Below, in pieces: positions 54,442-61,265 of a stretch of 64,000 nt of DNA. Every line of letters starts with the position of its first letter. Positions within the stretch are counted from its first letter, which is position 1. The notes beneath the pieces are model-generated. The model made no database searches. It saw only the letters and a program-made list of their open reading frames with translations, and was not told where the DNA came from. The stretch comes from Cyanobacteria bacterium FACHB-502. Its GTDB lineage: Bacteria; Cyanobacteriota; Cyanobacteriia; Elainellales; Elainellaceae. The DNA lies in assembly GCA_014695325.1 (NCBI GenBank), contig JACJNZ010000052.1, positions 1 to 64,000 of the forward strand, in the 5' to 3' direction. Both the position numbers and the translations under genes were made by a program.

Positions 54442-55065
54442 TTATTTCTTCGAGTTTTTGCCTTTGTTCTTTTTGCCTTTCTTTTTCTTATGTTTTTGTT
54501 TGGGTTCTTCTGAGTTCACTGCAGCAACGCCAGCAAGCACAGCCTGAGTTGTATTCATCGCGCTATTAATCCAGCTATCTAGATTTGGAGCAGCCGTACT
54601 CAAGTTTTCTTTGGTTTCAGTGACAACATCACGCACCAGCGTAGCAACCGCTTGTTTTGGGTCGTTTGAGGAGGCTTGCAGCACGGCGATCGCTTCATTT
54701 AGACGCGGGGTAGCTTCCTCTACAGCCGCTCGCACCGTTTTAAGAATGTCCTGCATCCCAGGCTTGATCTGGGTAACGCGATCGCTTACCGCGCCAGCAA
54801 CGGTGGCAACGGGCTTATTTTCTAACTCAGCGCCTATCGGCTTAGCGTTCATCGGCAAATCTGATTTGGCTTCCTCAGAATGATCACCCGCTGCGTCGGA
54901 TTGTGCATTAGATCGGAAAAGACGCTCAAGCACTTGCTGCACAATTTCAGTCACCAGTGTGGTCAGGAGTGCGACGGCAATTCCGTTGAGTCGTCCGCCC
55001 AACAAGCCGTTATTTTGCGATTCAGTAGATTGGTTTTTTTTCTTCGATTTCTTTTTAGAAGTCAT
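54442..55065 (-). CDS. Hypothetical protein with Lys-rich ends
   Basis: A 207-residue protein with a strongly basic N-terminus (MTSKKKSKKKNQ) and C-terminus (KQKHKKKKGKKNKGKNSKK). Between them is an amphipathic/hydrophobic segment (GIAVALLTTLVTEIVQQVLERLF, about 28-50). A long helical Ala/Thr/Val-rich region follows (about 85-180), as in YtxH- or apolipoprotein-like proteins. No family was recognised. Basic tails could bind nucleic acid or the membrane surface. ATG 55065 is used. Confidence 0.6.
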   Translation of the reverse strand: MTSKKKSKKKNQSTESQNNGLLGGRLNGIAVALLTTLVTEIVQQVLERLFRSNAQSDAAGDHSEEAKSDLPMNAKPIGAELENKPVATVAGAVSDRVTQIKPGMQDILKTVRAAVEEATPRLNEAIAVLQASSNDPKQAVATLVRDVVTETKENLSTAAPNLDSWINSAMNTTQAVLAGVAAVNSEEPKQKHKKKKGKKNKGKNSKK

Positions 55066-55237
55066 TTTTATTCTTATGGATCTTTCTATGTTTGAGTCAT
55101 CTAAATTAACGAATTTAGCCTGTCACCTGCGTCTATAGAAGGAATGAAGCGTTCTATTAACTAAGACAGAGTAAGATAAAGAACATCTGTATCTCGACCG
55201 ATTCACCCTTAATTAATGCTTTCGCACCCCAAACCGA

Positions 55238-56584
55238 ATGCTTGACCTGATGAAGCTTGCCCGCCAGATGCAGGGCATTGGTCAACACCTGACCCAGGAA
55301 GCCACCGCTGCCCGTCAACGGTTAGAGCTGGCAGAACAGCTTTTAGCGCAAGCCCGCGATCGACAGGAAGAATTGCTGGCTCTGCAAACTCAGTGGCGCG
55401 ATCGATTGGGGTTTACAGCAGCGGAACCTGTGGAACCGCTCGATACGCGAGTTAGCATTGCGCCTGCCCCAGCCCTTCACAGCGTCATCGCCACAGACGG
55501 GTCGCAAATTGCCCCCAGCCATCACGAAATTGCCTACTGCTATTTGATCAACGTTGGGCGAATTGTGCTGCACTATGGGCAAAATCGCCATCCGTTGCTG
55601 GATAGCCTGCCGGAGGTGTTTTATCGCCCGGAGGATCTTTATGTGTCGCGGCAGTGGGGCATCCGCACCGAGGAGTGGATGGGCTATCAACGCACGGTGT
55701 CCGAAGTGGAAACCCTGGCAGAGCTAGCAATTCATCAGTTTGCAGATTCAGAGCTTGCAGATTCAGAGCTTGCAAATTCCCAGTTCACTAATTCCCAGAT
55801 TGCAGATTCCCATCTCGCAAATTCGTCTGCTGGGATTGCCGCAGTTTCTACCGCGATCGACTCTGCCAGCGATTCATCTAGCCATCAGCTTTCGATTCCC
55901 TATGCAGTTCCTGAAGTGCCGCCACGTCTGGCAATGGTAGACGGTTCGCTGATTTACTGGTTTCTGGAAGCTCTGCCCACGGAAGCTCGCGATCGACTCT
56001 TGCCTCCCATTTTGACCGCCTGGGATCGACTGCGATCGAAACAGGTTCCGCTAGTGGGCTATCTCAGCGCAGCACGAAGCGGAGAAGCACTCAACTTTCT
56101 GCGGTTCCATACCTGTCCTTTTCCGGCTCCCGACTGTCACACCTTTTGTCCGGGTGCGACTGAAACGGCTCCCTGCCAGGTGTTTGCTCCGCTTCGGGAT
56201 ACGGCTCTCTGGGGGTTGCTGCTTGAACCGGGTCAGCGGGGGGCACTCTGGCGCAGCTCTGCCAAGATTCTGGAATGGTACGGCGATCAGGCAATTTACT
56301 TTTGCTATGTCAACGTAGGTTCTGAAATTGCGCGGGTGGAGTTTCCTGCCTGGGTTGCCGAAAATCCGACTTTGCTGGAAACTGCCCTCAGTCTGACTTT
56401 AACCCAGGTGCAAAAAGGCTACGGCTATCCGGTTGCCCTGGCAGAAGCACATAATCAGGCGGTCGTGCGTGGGGGCGATCGTGCCCGGTTTTTCGCATTA
56501 CTGGAACAACAAATGATTCGATCGGGCTTGCAAAATATTGGAACTTCTTACAAAGAAGCTCGAAAGCGAGGCAGCATTGCCTGA
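55238..56584 (+). CDS. NurA-domain nuclease-like protein
   Basis: A 448-residue protein of the NurA family (5'-3' nucleases; in archaea working with HerA in end resection). The metal-binding Asp is in VIATDGSQIAP (about 86-96), with a second Asp in AMVDGSLIYWF and further conserved blocks (PLVGYLSAARSGE and FCYVNVGSEIARVEFPAWV). A coiled coil precedes the nuclease core. Between residues about 168-196 there is a 15-bp tandem array encoding ADSEL-ADSEL-ANSQF-TNSQI-ADSHL-ANS, an unusual insertion. No HerA gene is adjacent. Confidence 0.85.
   Translation: MLDLMKLARQMQGIGQHLTQEATAARQRLELAEQLLAQARDRQEELLALQTQWRDRLGFTAAEPVEPLDTRVSIAPAPALHSVIATDGSQIAPSHHEIAYCYLINVGRIVLHYGQNRHPLLDSLPEVFYRPEDLYVSRQWGIRTEEWMGYQRTVSEVETLAELAIHQFADSELADSELANSQFTNSQIADSHLANSSAGIAAVSTAIDSASDSSSHQLSIPYAVPEVPPRLAMVDGSLIYWFLEALPTEARDRLLPPILTAWDRLRSKQVPLVGYLSAARSGEALNFLRFHTCPFPAPDCHTFCPGATETAPCQVFAPLRDTALWGLLLEPGQRGALWRSSAKILEWYGDQAIYFCYVNVGSEIARVEFPAWVAENPTLLETALSLTLTQVQKGYGYPVALAEAHNQAVVRGGDRARFFALLEQQMIRSGLQNIGTSYKEARKRGSIA
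55741..55825 (+). repeat. 15-bp tandem repeat inside the NurA-domain gene
   Basis: Units of the form TGCA(G/A)ATTC(A/C)(G/C)AG(C/T)T at 55741-55755, 55756-55770, 55771-55785, 55786-55800 and 55801-55815, plus a partial sixth. The first two are identical; later ones have diverged. As 15 is divisible by three the frame is kept. Confidence 0.85.
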
Positions 56585-56598
56585 ACGTTGAATCTTAT

Positions 56599-56824
56599 TC
56601 GCGATCGCCCGAGAGCCAGCACAAACATTTTGACAATCTCTTCATGCGGTGGATACTTGATCAGACTCAAAAAATCCGCCTTGATTCGATCGAGCCACTG
56701 TGCCTCTACCGCTTCGCTCGCTGCAGCAGGCTATTGCCATTCGCCAAAAAATCGGGTTCCTGACCTATTGCAGGTCAAACTGTTGCTCAACGTCACCCAG
56801 CTCCAGATCATTTGCAGAAGCAAT
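56599..56824 (-). pseudogene. Remnant of a restriction-nuclease-like family protein
   Basis: Minus-strand peptide pieces in three frames line up with the N-terminal region of a PD-(D/E)XK family common in cyanobacteria (often annotated as type I restriction R-subunit-like). The pieces are ASANDLELGDVEQQFDLQ-stop-VR, then in another frame RFFGEWQ-stop, then AVEAQWLDRIKADFLSLIKY and PPHEEIVKMFVLAL. The family reads FxLQxVxxxxFFxEWQ...LDRVKxxFLxLxxYPPxxEExVKMxVL. At least two stop codons and two frameshifts are present. Family match is from memory. Confidence 0.55.
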
Positions 56825-57018
56825 TTGGACGATCGCTCACCCGAATGGAGGACTAGCTTTCGTGTATTGGGTGAGTCCGATCGATTTCTTTCACTCGATC
56901 GCTAATATAGAAAACAAGGGAGTAAAAGACCGCTATACTCTCTGAAAATGCGATTCACAAAGCCATAACCTGAACGCAATAACGCTGACCTATTCGATAT
57001 CGTTTGCAGGGCTAAACT

Positions 57019-57672
57019 ATGACCTCCTACGCCACTTCCACCGCACGATCGGATCTGAGTGAACTGAGACGGCTCAAGAGCTTGCTGCCGCCGGAACTGA
57101 AGAGCTGGGTAACGGTTGAAGCTTCAACGGCTGTCAATCCGGTACTGATCACCAGTGAGGAAATTGGAAAAGACCAGATCGAAGTGCAAATCGACCTGGT
57201 AAAGTGGGATCAGTTGGCACTGGATCAGCGCAATCTGCTGTTCTGGCATGAGGTTGCCCGCGTTCAGAACGATACAATTCCCCGTGACGGCTGGGAGATG
57301 GCAGCTCTGGCGATCGGTCTGGGCGGTGCAGTGGGCGAACTCTGGGTACAAGATGGCTTGCTGCTGATACTGGCATTGGCACTGTGCGGTGTTTCGGGCT
57401 GGCGGCTCTACGTTCGCAACAATGGGGAAAAGACGCTTCAAGAAGCAATCCAGGCAGACGAAAAAGCGATCGCCCTGGCAACCCGATTTGGCTACACGCT
57501 TCCTAATGCCTACAAGAGTTTAGGCAGTGCACTGAAAGTTTTAATCGAGCAAACGCCGAAGAAAAAGCAGCGGAAACGCTATGAGCAGCGGCTCGACGCA
57601 CTGAAAAAGAGTGCCGCCAAAGCGAAAGAGCGGGCTAAGGGTAGCCGCACCGAAATGGCAGACGGTTACTAA
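57019..57672 (+). CDS. DUF3318 family membrane protein
   Basis: A 217-residue cyanobacterial protein. It has a soluble N-terminus (RLKSLLPPELKSWVTVEAS...), a conserved DQRNLLFWHEVARVQNDTIP block, and one or two central helices (MAALAIGLGGAVGELWVQDGLLLILALALCG split by a short turn). A basic C-terminal coiled region follows (KKKQRKRYEQRLDALKKSAAKAKERAKG). The HEVARVQN motif recalls a zinc-peptidase HExxH but lacks the second His. Function unknown. It lies 24 bp upstream of menC, perhaps co-transcribed. Confidence 0.82.
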   Translation: MTSYATSTARSDLSELRRLKSLLPPELKSWVTVEASTAVNPVLITSEEIGKDQIEVQIDLVKWDQLALDQRNLLFWHEVARVQNDTIPRDGWEMAALAIGLGGAVGELWVQDGLLLILALALCGVSGWRLYVRNNGEKTLQEAIQADEKAIALATRFGYTLPNAYKSLGSALKVLIEQTPKKKQRKRYEQRLDALKKSAAKAKERAKGSRTEMADGY

Positions 57673-57695
57673 GCTTCAGGTAGGCGGTTTCTCCT

Positions 57696-58829
57696 GTGGC
57701 TGTTTATTCCTTTGAGTGGCGGCGATATCGGCGATTGTTTCGTCAGCCGCTCCGAACTCACCACGGCAGTTGGTCGGAGCGTGAGGGAATTATCGTGCGT
57801 TTGCAGCATAATAATCAGCAAATGGGCTGGGGCGAAATTGCCCCGATTTCCTGGTTTGGCAGTGAGACAATCGATCAAGCGATCGAGTTTTGCCAGTCGT
57901 TGAAGGGACAGATAACCGAGGAGCAAATTGCTGAAATTCCGAATCAATTACCTGCCTGTCAGTTTGGGCTGGAGTCTGCTCTGGAAACGCTGGGGTGTGG
58001 GGCGATCGATACTGCCTCGCGATTGAATTTGCCTTGCAGTGTGCTGTTGTCGCCGGAGGCAGTGCTTGCGGATGAGACGAAATTGGAGCAGGGCGAGGAG
58101 TCTTACATCAGATCCCTCAATCCCTTAATGCTGGAAAACTTTGAGATTCAAAATGAGCGGCTCGGTTCCTTCCAGCCTAGGGGGGCATCCCTGCGGGGCA
58201 AGCACTCTTCTAGAATCCTGTCTGAATTTGGCGAACCCGAACTCACGTTTAAGTGCAAAATTGGCGTGCAGGCAATCGATCGCGAAATGGCTCAGCTCGA
58301 TCGCCTGCTCAAAGTTCTTCCTGAACAAGCAAAATTGCGGCTTGATGCGAACGGGGGATTGAGCGAAACAGAGGCTTATCGTTGGTTGGAATGGTGCGAT
58401 TGTCATTCCCAGAACCCGCCGCAAATCGAGCTAATTGAACAGCCGCTTTCGCCCGATCAATTTGAGCAAATGCAGCAGCTTAATCAGCAGTTTCACACAC
58501 CGATTGGGCTGGATGAGTCCGTAGCGACGATCGATCAGCTTCAGGACTGCTATCGGCAGGGATGGCGGGGCATTTTTGTGATCAAGCCTGCCATTGCTGG
58601 ATCTCCCTCGCGGCTGCACCAGTTTTGCCAGGAGTATCAGCCGGATGTCATCTGGTCTTCTGCCCTGGAAACGACGATCGGGCGACGCTACATCGAAGAT
58701 TTTCTGATTCCTTCCACCCAACTCACAAAGCGATCGATCGGATTTGGGGTGGATCAGTGGTTTGCAGATGACTGGGGAAAGCAGGAAGCGGATTTGCTCT
58801 GGCGTGATTTGGCAGAGGTCGGCTCATGA
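57696..58829 (+). CDS. menC: o-Succinylbenzoate synthase, with in-frame repeat insertion
   Basis: A 377-residue enolase-superfamily enzyme dehydrating SHCHC to OSB in phylloquinone synthesis. GTG 57696 begins AVYSFEWRRYRRLF. Catalytic residues are intact: K-x-K at 186-188 (TFKCKIG), metal ligands in RLDANGG, ELIEQP and GLDES, and Lys in FVIKPAI. It is about 50 residues longer than usual. The excess (about residues 136-175) is a copy of the palindromic dispersed repeat inserted in frame just before the K-x-K strand. Its stop overlaps the menE start (ATGA), so both are translated together. Confidence 0.92.
   Translation: MAVYSFEWRRYRRLFRQPLRTHHGSWSEREGIIVRLQHNNQQMGWGEIAPISWFGSETIDQAIEFCQSLKGQITEEQIAEIPNQLPACQFGLESALETLGCGAIDTASRLNLPCSVLLSPEAVLADETKLEQGEESYIRSLNPLMLENFEIQNERLGSFQPRGASLRGKHSSRILSEFGEPELTFKCKIGVQAIDREMAQLDRLLKVLPEQAKLRLDANGGLSETEAYRWLEWCDCHSQNPPQIELIEQPLSPDQFEQMQQLNQQFHTPIGLDESVATIDQLQDCYRQGWRGIFVIKPAIAGSPSRLHQFCQEYQPDVIWSSALETTIGRRYIEDFLIPSTQLTKRSIGFGVDQWFADDWGKQEADLLWRDLAEVGS
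58101..58220 (-). repeat. Palindromic dispersed repeat (copy G) inside menC
   Basis: Read on the minus strand: GGAAGGAACCGAGCCGCTC, TCAAAGTTTTCCAGCATTAA, GGGATTGAGGGATCTGATGTAAG. This follows the family consensus (GGAGGAACCGAGCC...CTCAAAGTCCCCCAGCATTGGGGGATTTAGGGGGCGATGTAG) in order and spacing. On the coding strand it gives IRSLNPLMLENFEIQNERLG then SFQPRGASLRGKHSSRIL, which has no counterpart in other MenC proteins. The length keeps the frame. Confidence 0.8.
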
Positions 58830-60361
58830 GGCTAGATCTGCTAGAAACCCTGAAGCAGCAATCGAATCAGCAGCGGTTGATCGGCTTGGACGGAGCGGAG
58901 TTAGTCGATCGAGCAGAACAGCGATTTCAGATGCTCACGCAGCTTGATCAGGCGAATCCAACGGTGTTGCTGGCAGAGCCTGAGCCGATCGATTTTCTGG
59001 CAGGATTTGTTGCAGCCGTGGCAGCAGAATGTCCGGTATTTCTGGGAAACCCGCAGTGGGCGGAGGCAGAGTGGAAGAGTGTGTTATCTCTGGTTCAGCC
59101 TGCTTGCGTTTGGATCTCTGGACAGCATGATTCCCCGTTGCTTGTGAGTCATCAGAAGCCGCAGTTTCCAACAGGCACGATGGGAAGCAGTTCTTCCCCT
59201 GGGATTATCGGCATTCCCACAGGCGGATCATCGGGGCAGATTCGCTTCGCGCTGCACACCTGGGAAACATTAACGGCTTCCGTAGCAGGCTTTCGAGCCT
59301 ATTTTCAAATCGATTGCTCCAAAGAGAGCACTACTTCGGAGCGCGTCAATTCTTGCTGTGTGCTGCCGCTGTTTCATGTGAGCGGATTGATGCAGTTTAT
59401 GCGATCGTTCTGCTCGGGTGGCAAGTTTGCCCTGTTTGCCTCCAAGGACTTAGCACAGCAAATTCAGCACATTGACCCTGCTGAGTTTTTCATTTCCCTC
59501 GTTCCCACCCAGCTTCAGCGATTACTGCAAAATCCCGCTAACCTCGACTGGCTCTCACAATTTCAAATGATAATGCTGGGCGGTGCGCCTGCCTGGCCAG
59601 ATCTGCTGGAAACGGCTCGATCGCATCAACTGCGAATTGCCCTTACCTACGGCATGACTGAAACCGCTTCTCAGGTTGTTGCCCTGAAGCCAGAGGAGTT
59701 TTTGCAGGGGCGATTACCCCAAAGGGGGAGCTGCTTTGCACCGGGATGCGGTCAAGTATTACCCCACGCTCAGGTGACGGTGCGCGATCCGCAGGGAAAC
59801 CCAGTCGAACCCGGACAAAGCGGAATTATCACCATTCGTGCCGCCTCCCTCTGTCGTGGCTATCTTCCTGCTCAGCCCAACTCTCAGCTTGAGCAAACCC
59901 AGCAGCTTGTCACCGATGACCTGGGCTATTTTGACTCAGCAGGCTATCTGCACCTGATCGGACGCAACAGCCAGAAGATTATCACAGGCGGCGAAAATGT
60001 CTTTCCGGCAGAAGTCGAAGCCGCGATTCGCCAAACGGGTTTAGTGCAGGATGTCTGCGTGATTGGACTACCCGATTCTTTTGAAGGGGAAACTGCTTCG
60101 CATCGTGCCTGGGGTGAAGTCGTGACTGCGCTGATTGTTCCTGTTTCAGGCCTCGTTCCAGACTTCTCGATTTCGACCCTCGAAGCAGCCCTTCAGCTCA
60201 AGCTCAGCCGCTATAAACAGCCCAAAAAATGGCTTATTGTCGATCGCATTCCGCGCAATTTGCAGGGCAAGCTCAATTACGAGCAGCTAAAACAAATCGC
60301 CCTTCATCCTGCAACGGGTGCAGTAAATAGAGGGCGATCGACAGACGATGAATGCATCTAA
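58826..60361 (+). CDS. menE: 2-Succinylbenzoate-CoA ligase
   Basis: A 511-residue ANL-superfamily adenylate-forming enzyme activating OSB to OSB-CoA. Signature motifs are the P-loop IGIPTGGSSGQIRFALHTW, the A5-like YGMTETASQV, DDLGYFDSAGYL-HLIGRNSQKIITGGENV, and the C-terminal Lys in IPRNLQGKLNYEQ. ATG 58826 overlaps the menC stop. Residues 420-427 (EGETASHR), between LPDSF and AWGEVV, come from the 25-nt repeat. A second odd stretch, PQRGSCFAPGCG (about 297-308), may be a degenerate copy. Both lie in surface loops, so activity is probably kept. Confidence 0.93.
   Translation: MRLDLLETLKQQSNQQRLIGLDGAELVDRAEQRFQMLTQLDQANPTVLLAEPEPIDFLAGFVAAVAAECPVFLGNPQWAEAEWKSVLSLVQPACVWISGQHDSPLLVSHQKPQFPTGTMGSSSSPGIIGIPTGGSSGQIRFALHTWETLTASVAGFRAYFQIDCSKESTTSERVNSCCVLPLFHVSGLMQFMRSFCSGGKFALFASKDLAQQIQHIDPAEFFISLVPTQLQRLLQNPANLDWLSQFQMIMLGGAPAWPDLLETARSHQLRIALTYGMTETASQVVALKPEEFLQGRLPQRGSCFAPGCGQVLPHAQVTVRDPQGNPVEPGQSGIITIRAASLCRGYLPAQPNSQLEQTQQLVTDDLGYFDSAGYLHLIGRNSQKIITGGENVFPAEVEAAIRQTGLVQDVCVIGLPDSFEGETASHRAWGEVVTALIVPVSGLVPDFSISTLEAALQLKLSRYKQPKKWLIVDRIPRNLQGKLNYEQLKQIALHPATGAVNRGRSTDDECI
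60081..60105 (+). repeat. 25-nt coding repeat, copy 2 (in menE)
   Basis: Identical over 25 bp to 51014-51038 and read in the same frame as EGETASHR. In MenE proteins the usual sequence passes straight from GxPDP(x)WGEVV, so about 9-10 residues have been added here by the element. Confidence 0.85.
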
Positions 60362-60470
60362 CTGCTAAATCGATAATTTGTGAAATCGCTAACTTGTGAC
60401 CCGATAATCTAGGAATCGATAACCAGGCTCACTGCAGACAGAATTCTACAGGATATATTCTGTAGGAGTG

Positions 60471-60824
60471 CTACGAGAAAGACTTGCCGCAGCCACAGGT
60501 TTGATTAGCGTTGGGATTGGTGAACTGGAAGCCGCCGCCAATCAGCGCATCGCTGTAGTCCAGCATCAAGCCGTAGAGGTACAGCATACTCTTAGGATCG
60601 CAAACGACCTTAAACCCATCGTAGTCATACACTTCGTCGTTATCGCGGATGTTGTTGGGGTCTTCAAAGTCCATTGTGTAGGACATTCCCGAACAGCCAC
60701 CTTGCCGCACACCGACCCGCAGGCACAGATCTTTTCCCTGCCTGTCTCGCAGTGCCATGACATGGCGGAGGGCGGATTCGCTCATTAGGATGCCTCCTCG
60801 CTGTTGAGGTGCTGCTTGTGTCAT
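60471..60824 (-). CDS. IscA/SufA-type iron-sulfur carrier protein
   Basis: A 117-residue A-type carrier. The three conserved Cys residues are present: the first in [16 protein letters not shown] and the C-terminal pair in [11 protein letters not shown]. Length and spacing fit the family, with ATG 60824 as start. Such proteins accept Fe-S clusters or iron and pass them to apoproteins; in cyanobacteria several paralogues exist, so a specific name (sufA or iscA) is not given. It is convergent with menE, about 110 bp apart. Confidence 0.92.
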   Translation of the reverse strand: MTQAAPQQRGGILMSESALRHVMALRDRQGKDLCLRVGVRQGGCSGMSYTMDFEDPNNIRDNDEVYDYDGFKVVCDPKSMLYLYGLMLDYSDALIGGGFQFTNPNANQTCGCGKSFS

Positions 60825-60899
60825 GTGTTTGAGACTCCCTTGCTGTTGCAGTCTACTACTCCTTACTCTATTCTATCGCTGCTTCAGCAAACTCCTCCA

Positions 60900-60976
60900 A
60901 TCCCCATCAAACTAACCCCACTCATCCATTCACTCATCCACTCATCTACCCATCCACTCATCTGCCCATTCACCCA
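60900..60976. repeat. Pyrimidine-rich simple-sequence tract
   Basis: Imperfect repetition of CCACTCATCCATTCA, CTCATCTACCCATCCA and CATCTGCCCATTCACCCA between the iscA-type gene and the DUF6930-like gene. It is the reverse complement style of the tracts at 15590-15690 and 23519-23565. The rest of the 440-bp gap (60825-61265) has no recognised gene. Confidence 0.6.
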
Positions 60977-61265
60977 GCTTTGCGATACTTTGCGATCGCC
61001 AAGACCCCTGACTTTTATAGATTAAAGCTAGCAGCCCATGCACTCAACCACGAAACCTCACTCAACCCCAATGCCAAACGATTATCCTAATGATAAGCAG
61101 CATTCTAGAAGCACAAACTTCCCGTTTACCGGGAGTAAACCCCGCTAGAATGGCTGAAATCCATCCGTTGCTTCCGTAACTAATCGAAAGGCTGGTTGAA
61201 GCACTTGTCGAGAAAACGGTAGGCAATGCTGCATCTGTCTGTCCCGTCTTGTGGTGAGTTTGGCT

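Noticed and set aside
56588-56905. Plus-strand frame of 105 codons after the NurA-domain gene
   Set aside because: The minus strand of the same region carries a recognisable decayed protein; the plus-strand frame is its shadow.
57019-57672. HEVARVQN in the DUF3318 protein as a zinc metalloprotease motif
   Set aside because: The pattern lacks the second His of HExxH, and the family is not known to be proteolytic.
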